From Melastoma dodecandrum (Eukaryota; Streptophyta; Magnoliopsida; Myrtales; Melastomataceae), in the NCBI GenBank assembly GCA_029817715.1, contig JARUPY010000189.1, positions 1-64,000 on the forward strand: DNA of 64,000 nucleotides, written 5' to 3'. Within the stretch, counting starts at the first letter, position 1, and every line of letters starts with the position of its first letter. Positions 54,001 through 64,000 of the stretch are shown here, piece after piece. Both the position numbers and the translations under genes were made by a program. The notes under the pieces are model-generated. The model worked only from the letters and a program-made list of their open reading frames with translations. It had not been told where the DNA came from and ran no database searches.

Positions 54001-55108
54001 CACGTATCATTAGTGTTTCGTATTATCATTTGCTCATTTTCTTTTTCTTGTTTTGTATGTGAAATACGGCGGAACCTCGCGAGTACCCCCATCGATATAC
54101 GTCATTTGAGCATTTTCGATTAAAACTCTAAGACATGACTTACCTCCATTTTTTTTAATTTATTGAGTTTTATTTAAGTTTAGCAATACTAATCACACTT
54201 ACATTTTTGTTTTGCATGTATACTGAGCATGCATTTTCAGAAGACCCCAAACATTCGAATACTAATTCGAAGGCGCGTGTATCAAACCGCGCTGATCCAC
54301 CCCGGCCTAAAAACCGCGGGCTCGAAGACAAAGCGGCCCCAAACTCAATCAAAGGTACAAAGGGGAGGTGCGGGCCTCCCGAATTTTTATTTTATTTCCA
54401 CATGTAACGGATTGTGGGCCCAAGGGCATAGGCCCGCAATCACCGCCCTTCCCCGCTCCTTTTGATCTAAATAATTGTCTGTGTCTGTCCGCATGCCTTA
54501 GGCCCATAGGTTTATCGTCGCATGCTGTTTGCAAAGCAAATAAACATGAGTTCGGGCCCAAAAGCCCGAATCGGGTCCAACGCCCGTAAATCAGAAACAT
54601 GAGTCCGGAGTGATGCCCGGATCGGGTCCAACACCCGTTAATTAAAAACAAACTTTTTGGGAGCAAACGCCACCTTTTCGCATGTTTAGATGTAAGAGTT
54701 AGTAATTAGGAATCTCCGAATCTACTCTGGTTTTCCGACTTAAACCAAGCTTTTATAATTAAGTCGGTGGCGACTCCGTAATAGTTTACCTAGGTTAAAC
54801 AACAACACTTTTTTACGAAGCCATTTTGGATGAGGGACTGACGACACGAGCCGCTCTTGGAACCTCCTGAAGCTTCCTCCTCGGGCCATGCGCTTCTTTT
54901 CACCCGTCGCCTCTTATGGAGCATGGAGACGATCGGTGAAAAGTCTGGGCAGACTCGGTCAGGAATCCAAGGAGGGACCACCCAATTCTCTTCCGCAGCG
55001 TTCGATGCTCGAGTCGCGACGCCGACCGGTTGAGCCTTGGGGAGCGGGCCCGGATCCTCGTGTCGTTCGAACCGCCGCGCGCGTGCTAGGCCGGAAGGCG
55101 CGCGTACA
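51987..55108 (+). repeat. LTR2 of the compound element (3,122 bp), shared by both halves
   Basis: Preceded by the purine tract ACAAGGAGGGGCAAAC (51971-51986) and followed by a primer site, so it serves as 3' LTR of the first unit and 5' LTR of the second. No target duplication at either edge. Confidence 0.95.
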
Positions 55109-58100
55109 TCCCGGATGGCGACTCCGCTGGGGACACTGCATGTGGATTCCTTTCGAACGCTCTTACATTTTTAATCCACATGCGGAGAGGAGTTTTTGTT
55201 TGCGCATGTACTTGCTTGGCTCGGTGCCCTTTGTTTGCTCTCATGGTTGTGTTTGTTTACTACTTTCCTAGGCATATCTAGGTGTGCCCAAACCCGGGGC
55301 TAGGATTTTTAGAGGGGTCACCGAAGGGCTCACCGTGCTGCTATTTGCGGTTTGGTTTTTGGCCGGGGCCCCGCCTCCCTTAGTCCGAGGGAGGTTTAGA
55401 AACCTTCATCCGATAGTCTAGCATTGATTGCCCACTACAGGTACCAGACGCCGCACGTGCATTTGTCTGTTACTGAGTGACTGCTACTTGTGCAGGGACA
55501 GGTATCAGGTACGTTTTGTCTGCTATAACTGTAAAACTAACAATGCTCATTTTGCAGTTGGGTCGAGCTTATTACAATGGGCTTCAAGAAGCCTCTTTTG
55601 TCTTATTACCCTACCTAATTGCATATCATACATTTGGGCAACCACATGAGTGTCTGTCTAATTACAGTTTTCAAATTAACAAATCATTTACAATAATTGT
55701 TTCATGACATTATTGCATTTCCTTTGTAAATGCATACACATATATGAGTGCGATTAGGCACACTATAAACTTATCATGCATCGATTACATTATTGCATGA
55801 TACTAATCTAAACATTCTCTCTATTTTCCTTCCGAGGTTTAATTCTCCAACATGGCTCCTCGAACGGGACTAGGGACAAAGCATGACATTACAAATCTAC
55901 AAGCACAAGAATACCAAGGATTTATCGACGGCTACCTGGCCCAAAGTCGAACATCTAACAACATGAAGACCAAAGTTTCCATATGGCTACCAAGGTCCAA
56001 AGCCGTGTGTCCAACGACATGAGCCCAAAGTGTTATCAACGGCTACCAAAGTACAAAGCCAAAAACAAAGACCAAAGATCACCCAACGACTACCAAGGTT
56101 CAAAGCCGAATCTAACAACATGAAAACCCCAAGGAGGTTACATCTCACTAGCCAACCACAGTCAACATCAAAACTAATGACAAACCAAAGAGCCGTTCAT
56201 AAACATGCAAAAACCGGACTCGTCGGAACATTGCGCCTCTACTGATCCGACAATCGCTCCAAGGAGTACATTCTAGCACTATGGGCAAACTCATCTTCAC
56301 AACAACCTCGCAAGATCAAACTTCACAAGAACTTGACGAATGTCGGATCCACAACATCCCAACGACAAAAAAACATGAACATGGACGAGACTCTTCAAGC
56401 GACGGCGAACACATAGCGCGACTGACATTGGAAACTCCCAATCGCTCTATTCGCCTTCCAACAGTTCAAAACATACATGATGGCTTTATCGATATTTAAA
56501 CTGCTAACACCAAGACATCCATTTTACCTTGCAGGTACAAAATGTCTCGTCTGGAGCTCACACGACAGCTTACAAAATACCAAAGAACATGATGTCTACC
56601 AAACGACAATGCATACTTCGACTGGGGCAATTCCCTTTGGATTCCTTACGGCACCCAAGCGGTCATCCCGACAGTATTCAACCACCGACTCTCACCAAAG
56701 AACAGAAGAGAAGGTCAGTCACCGCATCACTCATGGGCAAAAAAAAAAAAAAAAAAACAAGCACCTCGACCCACCATATGAGCGGCCAATCCCCTAGCCC
56801 GCCCACCCCATTTGCGGTAATTGCCCACGCGCACCACAAAAAGCCATCAACTTTGCACATCCGGGGCATCATCTTATCGAAGAGAACCGTCACAAATACT
56901 CAACGTGGACACTCTTCGATATTACAATACATGAAAGGGAGTATCTATTCCTTGATCAATTCTTTCTTGCAAAAATAAGTTACATGAGCTCACTTATTTT
57001 AGCCCTTGTCGCATGTTGACGAAGGCGAGGGTGGCAGGGTGGAAAAGTTTCGAGCCAAAGTTTCAAAATATCCTTCGTTGTTAACAAAAAGACAATCTAC
57101 ATGAAAGGGAGTATTCGTTCATCAACTAATACCTTCTCTGCAGAACAGGTTACATGAGCTTACTTGTTTTGCCCTTCGACTTGTTTTATAGGTACATGAA
57201 CATCCTAGACAGACAACGAAGGCAAGGACGGTAAGGTGAAAAAGTTTCGAGCCAAAGTTTCAAAACGGCCTTCGTTGGCAAAACAACAACGACAGACGAG
57301 AACAATCCTGGGGCAAATCTCCGAGCGATCCTAGGGCAAATCCCCGACTAATCCAGGGGCAAATCTCTGAGTGATCATAGACATATCTCCGAGCGATCCT
57401 GGGGCATCACCTCCAAGCTATCCCGGGACAAGACAGAGCAATCTCGATTAATTCCCCGTTGACAAACTAACGAATCACATGAAAGAAGTACATGAACACC
57501 CTAGACGGACAATCAATGGATTTCGAACCAAAGCTTTGGAGCAACATGTCATCAACAAGACAACAAATTACATGAAAAGGGTACATGAGCGCCCTAGGCA
57601 GACAATGAAGACAAATAATAAAGCTTCAAACAAGAACACAACCTTCATCAACAAACTTCTTTATATCCCCAAAGAACTTGGGCATTGAACATCGACAATA
57701 CACATGAAAAGGGAGAATCACACAGTCATTACTCTCTTCATCAAGTTAAACGAGATTACATGAGCTTATTTTGATTACATCCTTTGTCTCGTGGGCAGGT
57801 ACAAGAGCTCCTCACACGAATGGTACAAAACTCCTATGGCAAAGGCGAGGGTGAAAGGGCGGCAAAGCTTCAAGCCAAAGTCTTGCAGCAATTTCGTCAA
57901 ACCTTCAACTCCCTCGGATGAAGACATAACGACGAAATCATACAAAAGGGAAGTACCAAAACTCTACTTCACCTTTCTTACAAATGAAGTTACACGAGCA
58001 AACTTCATTCTCACTCTAATAGAAACAAGTCGCACGAACTAACTTGTTTCTCGTCATCTGTTTGATAGGTACATGAGCTTCCTTACACAACAGACGTCAG

Positions 58101-60091
58101 ACAAGAGTAACTACTTCGTAAATCCTTTGATTCCTCCGGACAAAGATGCAATGGCGAAACACATAGAAATGGGAAGTATCAAAACTCTACTTCGCCTTTC
58201 ATATAAATGAAGTTACATGAGCAAACTTCATTCATACTTTAGAAGAAACAAGTTACATGAGCTTACTTGTTCTCTGTCATTTGCTTAGCATAAGTATATG
58301 AGCACCCTATTTTATAGACAAAGGCGCGGGCGGTTGGGTGGAAAATTTCGAACCAAAGCTTCGAAAGTGCCTTTGTCATCACCAAAGATGATCATACCGA
58401 AAGGGAGTATCATCTACACTGCTCTCTAACAAAATTTCTTATATTTCCCCAGATGAATTCGTATCTCCGTTTCCCAGCTAGAGTCCTACCTTCATTCAAG
58501 CTGGAGTTGATTACATACGTCGCATTCCTCAACAAGGATCGAACATACAAGCATATTCCTCCAGAACTATCATTGAGACGGACATATCCACCTCATCTCC
58601 CCAGCGGATACTTCATTTCATTGTTATCTCCCCAAACAAGAGTCGAAGTACATGAACTAACTTCGTCTTTATCCGTCGTCAACTGTGTAGGCACATGGAC
58701 ATCCACACAGTACGGTACAAACTCCTAGGCAACGGCGTGGGTGGTCGGGTGGAAGCCGTTTGATTCTAATCTCAAAAGAACATGACTGGGGCATGAAAGT
58801 GCAAACACTTTCCCCCTCAAAGTTTAGACAAGAGCACCACCGAGGTTTGAATACCTAAACCTGTTTATTTTCTTAAGCATTTGTGTGCTCATTTGCATAT
58901 AATTTGAAATTATCTTTAATAAAAATGTTTCTGAACGAGAGTGGAGAAGGCAAGCCTATCCCCAAACACTTACCCAGAGTGATGAGCGCAAACACTATAA
59001 AAATTCATACACAAGAATTCAGGCGGATGACGAGTCCTTTGACAAAAGATGCTCTAAACCGGAATGAGATCGAGCACTTCTTCCCTATCCCAAACACGGA
59101 ACATCAACTATTGCTAGCCCCTTAGCCAAAGTTGAAGTTTTCGTATACACTACACCTAACGAGTCTAAGGACCGCCTCACATCGAGGTTAAAAGGAGATC
59201 TTGTAGTTAGAGCCCGGAAGCGGCGGATCGTAGAGGCTACACTTCCTTAAAATTCAGGCGAAGATGCACCATCGACAGTTAAGCCCATCAGTTGAATCGT
59301 TCCCAAAGACCGAACTCCTCAAAGAGCTTTCCAAAAGACACAAATTCCAAAGAAAATTATCAGAAAATAAAGTAGGGCAAATCCCTATGTTTCAGCAAAG
59401 AAAAAGCAAAATCAGCGCAAAGACCAAAGTCTTCAAAAGCAAAGTGCAAGATGAAAATCAAAAGAGCAAAAACAAAGCATCGGGACTGACATTGACGGTC
59501 GCAAAAGCAAAGATGCTACCCTTCTAAAACAAAGCTTTCCTCAAAGTGGATTGATCACACCTGCCAGTAAACCATTTATTCATCCCCCAACAGAACATGT
59601 CAACTGGTGACCTGTCTAATGGATGGAAAATTTGCTTGAATGGTGGAACATCTACGATCCAGTAGCTTTTGATGAGGTCCTCAAACTTTTTCTTTCAGAC
59701 AAAGAATTTAAACTTTCAGTTTAACGGCCTTATGCCGAACCTACATTACAACCCAAGTAAAGTCTCATTCGACCGGTACATGAACATCCAAGTCAAAGGA
59801 ATTCCGAAATCCAACTGAATTGGCTTTCAGAAATAGGAGTGAAACACGAGAGGAATTAATAAACCTTCTCTGCTCTCGCTCGAAAACATACTCGTAAAAA
59901 AGAAAACAAAACGAAGCATAATGTGCATGTACATTTAGTTGTTTTGTCTTTGTTTTCGTTGTGGCTAATGACTTTCTTGAAGAGCTTTTAGGGTGCATGT
60001 CGACGAAAGGAGCTCTCGAAACATAATTTGAGGTATTCCTGATATCCTTGCGAGAAAATCTTCCCAGATTCCCTCACAAGGAGGGGCAAAC
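55109..60091 (+). other. Internal region 2 of the compound element, non-coding
   Basis: Same order and length as internal region 1: primer site 55116-55134, leader, ~55-bp repeats, 23-bp repeats (57305-57442), long degenerate repeats, purine tract 60076-60091. Differences from region 1 are clustered, for example about ten in the 130 bp at 55190-55320 and many at 58270-58500, with long near-identical stretches between. Confidence 0.85.
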
Positions 60092-62088
60092 TGTAATACC
60101 TCAAATCTTTCTCGGGACATAACTAACCCGATTGAGCTAAACAAACGCAGCCATGATTTCATTTCAGGAAATGCTTTCTTTAATTCTCAGCTGTAAAGAA
60201 TCCGCCCTAGTACAAACCGTATACAATTGCATTTTCTTACAAAGCCAAAATCGAACAGTACAACAACGACAACCTCAAAGGAATCAACAACAACAACAAT
60301 GTTTGCACAAGCCAAATGGAGGCAGAGTCATCCGAGTCTCCCGTCAGCATAAAAGCCTCCTCTTGATTATCATCACCACCTCCAGAAGCAATCACTGCAA
60401 GAGATGACTGCCGCTACTGCCGCTACAATAAATTTCAGCCACCTAGATATACTGCAGAAGTCATATTAATGACAACATCCTCTGCACTATCAACAACATT
60501 AACAAAGAGAGAACGGTTACAAAAGGGACTTACCAAATTCTCGGGGGTTGATGGTCTTTCTAGCTTCCTTCCTCAGTCCTATGAACAAAAAAGGATCCTC
60601 ACAGCCTTGACCTACGGAGATCTTCCTCCTCTGCATCCAGTTCCTCCCAAGCATCGATGTGGATGAACTCTTTCGGACGATCCAACCAGTCTCGATCCCC
60701 GCCTTATGCGGTGAACTGTTCCTGAGCTCCTCGCGGATGCACATCTGCATGGCGAGGAGCTCCCCTTTTGCTGTAATTCGTTTCCTTTTCTGCGTACAGG
60801 TCTTTCCAGCCAATAGAGGCATATTCCTCATCCTCCTGACCTTCCCGTCGGCGAAGAACCAACAACCGGCTCTTTGTGATCGTCCTCAGCCAGCCCAGTC
60901 ACCCCGGCTCCATCCATGGTGGACTCAAACTCCCTTGGCGCCCCAAGTCTCAGCAGAGACGGAACCGCCTCTCCAGCGGTCTCGGATCTCAAGGCAGCCG
61001 CAGTCTTCCTCCTTTCCTCCCGGCAGCCCCGGCGAACCCGCTCCCTCCACCAACAGTGGCGGATCTTGCTCCCCCGACGGTTAGCCAAGGTCCAGCCGGT
61101 CCCCATCCTCCGGATCTGACGATGACGACCCAACAACAGCCCCATCTCCTTGCCTCCTGGCGCCCCCTTTACCGGCTCGACAAACCGTAGCTTCCTCCAA
61201 CGTATCCAGCCCCAAGGCAGCTCCCTATCTCACCCCTCGACTCTCACAGAACCTGCAGCGGCAAACCGCTTCTCCCTCCGGCGTTCCCAGTTCCCACGGC
61301 GGCGGATCTTGCTTCCCCAGCGCACCCAAGTTTCGTGATAGCAGCCTACTACTTCCAGACTTCTTTAGGTCATGGCCGCCCTCTCAAGCGACGATGGTGT
61401 CGCCCTCTCACCTCTTCCCGGCGCCTTTAACCTCACCGTGGCAGACCCACTTCCCCCTTCCGGCGCATCCAAACTCGGCGGCAACAACCCACCTCCATGT
61501 CTGATCACGATAGCCCACCCCCCTGGGATCTCGAGGGCTTGCAGCAGCGGAGGTCCCCGATCGGCGTCCCCACACTCACCTCGAATCCGAAGCTTCAGCA
61601 CCTTCCACGGCGGCGAATCTTGCTTACCCGGCATCCCCAAGCCACAGCGATCTCGTGGATCTCGACCATGGCAGCCTCGGAGGCCCGCATCTTCAGTAGC
61701 GACGGCCTTCAAACTCTTCTTCTCCGGCGAGATCTCGGCAACTATGGTGTCTTGAAGGCAAACAGATTTCAGCCGTGGGAATATCGCCATGGAAAACATG
61801 ACTTTCGTGGGTTTCGACCAAGGAGGTAAGGAATGCTTTCTTTCTCTTTTTCTCTTCAAATATTAATTTTTTTTTTTTTTTATTGATAATACAATCAGAA
61901 AGCCCATGCCCTATAATTAAACGTAGAATTTCGGTTAAGTGTCTGGCCTCGATTTTTAAGAATAGTTACTGATTTATTAAAATGGATTTAACAGTCAAGT
62001 ATCCGAATTCTAACAATGTTAATATACATGCTCTATTGTCAATAATTGTTAATAACTCTTGTTATTTTAATAAATATATATATAATAT

Positions 62089-62119
<31 letters not shown>

Positions 62120-63227
62120 CACGTATCATTAGTGTTTCGTATTATCATTTGCTCATTTTCTTTTTCTTGTTTTGTATGTGAAATACGGCGGAACCTCGCG
62201 AGTACCCCCATCGATATACGTCATTTGAGCATTTTCGATTAAAACTCTAAGACATGACTTACCTCCATTTTTTTTAATTTATTGAGTTTTATTTAAGTTT
62301 AGCAATACTAATCACACTTACATTTTTGTTTTGCATGTATACTGAGCATGCATTTTCAGAAGACCCCAAACATTCGAATACTAATTCGAAGGCGCGTGTA
62401 TCAAACCGCGCTGATCCACCCCGGCCTAAAAACCGCGGGCTCGAAGACAAAGCGGCCCCAAACTCAATCAAAGGTACAAAGGGGAGGTGCGGGCCTCCCG
62501 AATTTTTATTTTATTTCCACATGTAACGGATTGTGGGCCCAAGGGCATAGGCCCGCAATCACCGCCCTTCCCCGCTCCTTTTGATCTAAATAATTGTCTG
62601 TGTCTGTCCGCATGCCTTAGGCCCATAGGTTTATCGTCGCATGCTGTTTGCAAAGCAAATAAACATGAGTTCGGGCCCAAAAGCCCGAATCGGGTCCAAC
62701 GCCCGTAAATCAGAAACATGAGTCCGGAGTGATGCCCGGATCGGGTCCAACACCCGTTAATTAAAAACAAACTTTTTGGGAGCAAACGCCACCTTTTCGC
62801 ATGTTTAGATGTAAGAGTTAGTAATTAGGAATCTCCGAATCTACTCTGGTTTTCCGACTTAAACCAAGCTTTTATAATTAAGTCGGTGGCGACTCCGTAA
62901 TAGTTTACCTAGGTTAAACAACAACACTTTTTTACGAAGCCATTTTGGATGAGGGACTGACGACACGAGCCGCTCTTGGAACCTCCTGAAGCTTCCTCCT
63001 CGGGCCATGCGCTTCTTTTCACCCGTCGCCTCTTATGGAGCATGGAGACGATCGGTGAAAAGTCTGGGCAGACTCGGTCAGGAATCCAAGGAGGGACCAC
63101 CCAATTCTCTTCCGCAGCGTTCGATGCTCGAGTCGCGACGCCGACCGGTTGAGCCTTGGGGAGCGGGCCCGGATCCTCGTGTCGTTCGAACCGCCGCGCG
63201 CGTGCTAGGCCGGAAGGCGCGCGTACA
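60092..63227 (+). repeat. LTR3 of the compound element (3,136 bp)
   Basis: Ends GGCGCGCGTACA at 63227, then the GTAAT duplicate. Longer than the others mainly through an expanded (AT)n tract near 62080-62120. It shares LTR2's variants at the sites listed for LTR1. Confidence 0.95.
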
Positions 63228-63284
63228 GTAATGTAGAGTTTCATTGAATGTAGACGCTAGTTACAATTGGTTACTCAGTGTAGC

Positions 63285-63292
63285 TATAAAAA
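63285..63292 (+). promoter_or_regulatory. TATA box in the split LTR of the nested Gypsy element
   Basis: TATAAAAA, about 190 bp before the LTR end, a normal position for an LTR promoter. Confidence 0.6.
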
Positions 63293-63478
63293 GGAAGTTA
63301 GGTAGACTAAGAGAAGGTTGTTGAACTCTGTTAAACCGTCTCCTTCCTTCTCTGTTTGTTACCGCTTGGGCTCTTCGAGCTTTAACTGAATGAAAAGATC
63401 CGGCTGACTTCCTTCCGATCAGCCCTTCTTCCATTCTCGTTCTTCTCCGATCACCAATCCCAGAAGAATCGTTTCAAT

Positions 63479-63487
63479 TGGTATCAG
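63479..63487 (+). other. Primer binding site of the nested Gypsy element
   Basis: TGGTATCAG, two bases after the LTR end; the start of the initiator-Met tRNA primer site, diverging after nine bases (TTGTCC). Confidence 0.55.
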
Positions 63488-63513
63488 TTGTCCGGTCCTG
63501 GCCAAAAACGCTC

Positions 63514-64000
63514 ATGGTTGTTACCAAGACACAACTGGCAATGGATGAATTTCAGAAGACAATGAAGGAATCTTGGACGGAATTCCTCGCACAGCAGCAA
63601 CAACAACAGGCGGAGTTCCGGGAGGAAATGCGAGCGCAAAGAGACACAATGCTGCGAGTAACTACACAGCTACAGGAGATGAATATTCGAATGAATGATA
63701 TGGAGGATCTGCCATCTCGGGAACAAAGAGGTTTTCAAAGTGGTGGTCAACAATCTCATGGAGGTATTCAGTCTGCGTATACTCGTTTTTCGAAGGTAGA
63801 CTTCCCTAGATTTCGGGGTGAAGAGGTGCAAAGTTGGCTTTATAAATGTGACCAATTTTTCGATGTGGATGTTACTCCGGCGGATGTTAGAGTCAAAATC
63901 GTTTCGGTACATCTGGAAGGGAAGGCTTTGATATGGCACCAATCTATTATGAAAGCACGTTCGAATGATCAGTGGCCGACTTGGGAAAAGTATAAATCGA
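63514..64000 (+). CDS. Gag of the nested Gypsy element, N-terminal part, open at right edge
   Basis: The ATG at 63514 opens a stop-free frame to the window end (162 codons). It starts MVVTKTQLAMDEFQKTMKES and has a Gln-rich coiled-coil-like segment. It then shows FSKVDFPRFRGEEVQSWLYK, CDQFFDVD and LEGKALIWHQ, the beginning of a retrotransposon Gag domain as in plant chromovirus-type Gypsy elements. The clade cannot be fixed without the pol region. Confidence 0.85.
   Translation, partial: MVVTKTQLAMDEFQKTMKESWTEFLAQQQQQQAEFREEMRAQRDTMLRVTTQLQEMNIRMNDMEDLPSREQRGFQSGGQQSHGGIQSAYTRFSKVDFPRFRGEEVQSWLYKCDQFFDVDVTPADVRVKIVSVHLEGKALIWHQSIMKARSNDQWPTWEKYKS

Larger units (their letters stand above)
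43879..63232 (+). mobile_element. Compound non-autonomous LTR retrotransposon: LTR-internal-LTR-internal-LTR with one GTAAT target duplication
   Basis: LTR1 43884-47003, internal 47004-51986, LTR2 51987-55108, internal 55109-60091, LTR3 60092-63227. GTAAT lies directly outside the array on both sides (43879-43883, 63228-63232) and at no internal junction. Every LTR is TG...CA. Each internal region starts with a primer site and ends with the same purine tract. Neither has gag or pol coding, so this is a LARD-like element. The primer-site sequence, purine tract, leader and 3' LTR part match the Ogre-like element at 7.5-21.8 kb, the likely source of its enzymes. The three-LTR form implies unequal LTR recombination or a related event after insertion. 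Confidence 0.93.
43817..64000 (+). mobile_element. Nested Gypsy element, its 5' LTR split by the compound element, continuing past the right edge
   Basis: The inferred 5' LTR begins TGTTACAGAGGGAGG at 43817, is interrupted at GTAAT (43879-43883), resumes at 63233 and ends CGTTTCA at 63476, about 311 bp in total. A TATA box lies at 63285-63292. A primer site TGGTATCAG (63479-63487) follows two bases after the LTR. A gag frame starts at 63514. The left LTR limit is inferred from where Tat-like gag homology stops and from TG; it needs the 3' LTR outside the window to confirm. Confidence 0.65.

Noticed and set aside
43879..63232. Large host segmental duplication of 8.1 kb
   Set aside because: Unit borders coincide exactly with LTR, primer site and purine tract, and outer GTAAT duplicates show integration; no host gene is included.
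1..64000. Novel immune, toxin or biosynthetic gene cluster
   Set aside because: Host genes here are unrelated single genes; no co-oriented cluster, shared regulation or pathway logic is visible.

Overview
The window is nuclear DNA from a flowering plant, almost certainly a eudicot. The evidence is intron-split plant genes (Di19 zinc finger, DUF868, plant matrix metalloproteinase, a PRUNE-like protein, chloroplast quinolinate synthase), plant LTR retrotransposons with tRNA primer sites, and AT-rich spacers. There is no bacterial operon, phage, CRISPR array or other prokaryotic system. The species cannot be named from this sequence.

Layout. 1-7.5 kb holds three decayed gene copies: a raffinose-synthase/SIP-like (GH36) remnant on the minus strand, a quinolinate synthase gene with all eight exons but an apparent frameshift and a nonsense codon, and a UGT87-like glycosyltransferase cut off inside its donor-sugar motif by a retrotransposon. 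7.5-21.76 kb is an Ogre/Tat-lineage Ty3-Gypsy element on the minus strand with an extra 5' ORF, gag, protease, G-patch, RT, two RNase H modules and integrase. It has its 3' LTR but no 5' LTR; that end is fused to a Copia RT/RNase H fragment and its 3' LTR (about 21.76-22.9 kb). 23.3-40.3 kb is the gene-bearing island: an intact nine-exon PRUNE-like gene, a complete 4.6-kb Copia insertion with 5-bp target duplications, DUF868, a five-exon Di19-like gene, a possible 38-aa micropeptide gene, a matrix metalloproteinase and an 81-aa unknown gene.

The right third is a retrotransposon nest. A Tat-like element (40.7-43.8 kb, LTR and gag) appears to be interrupted by another Gypsy element. The roughly 311-bp 5' LTR of that element is itself split by a 19.3-kb compound element whose gag begins again at 63.5 kb and runs off the window. 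The compound element has the structure LTR-internal-LTR-internal-LTR, with three near-identical LTRs of about 3.12 kb and two coding-free internal regions of 4,983 bp. One perfect 5-bp target duplication (GTAAT) flanks the whole array. It shares its polypurine tract, the 3' part of its LTR and its leader with the Ogre-like element at 7.5-21.8 kb, so it reads as a non-autonomous (LARD-like) partner of that family. This compound element is the most unusual structure in the window. No new enzymatic or defence system is visible.

The host genes are unrelated single genes, not a pathway cluster. Those left of the Ogre-like element are decayed. Those between the Copia fragment and the Tat-like LTR look intact.
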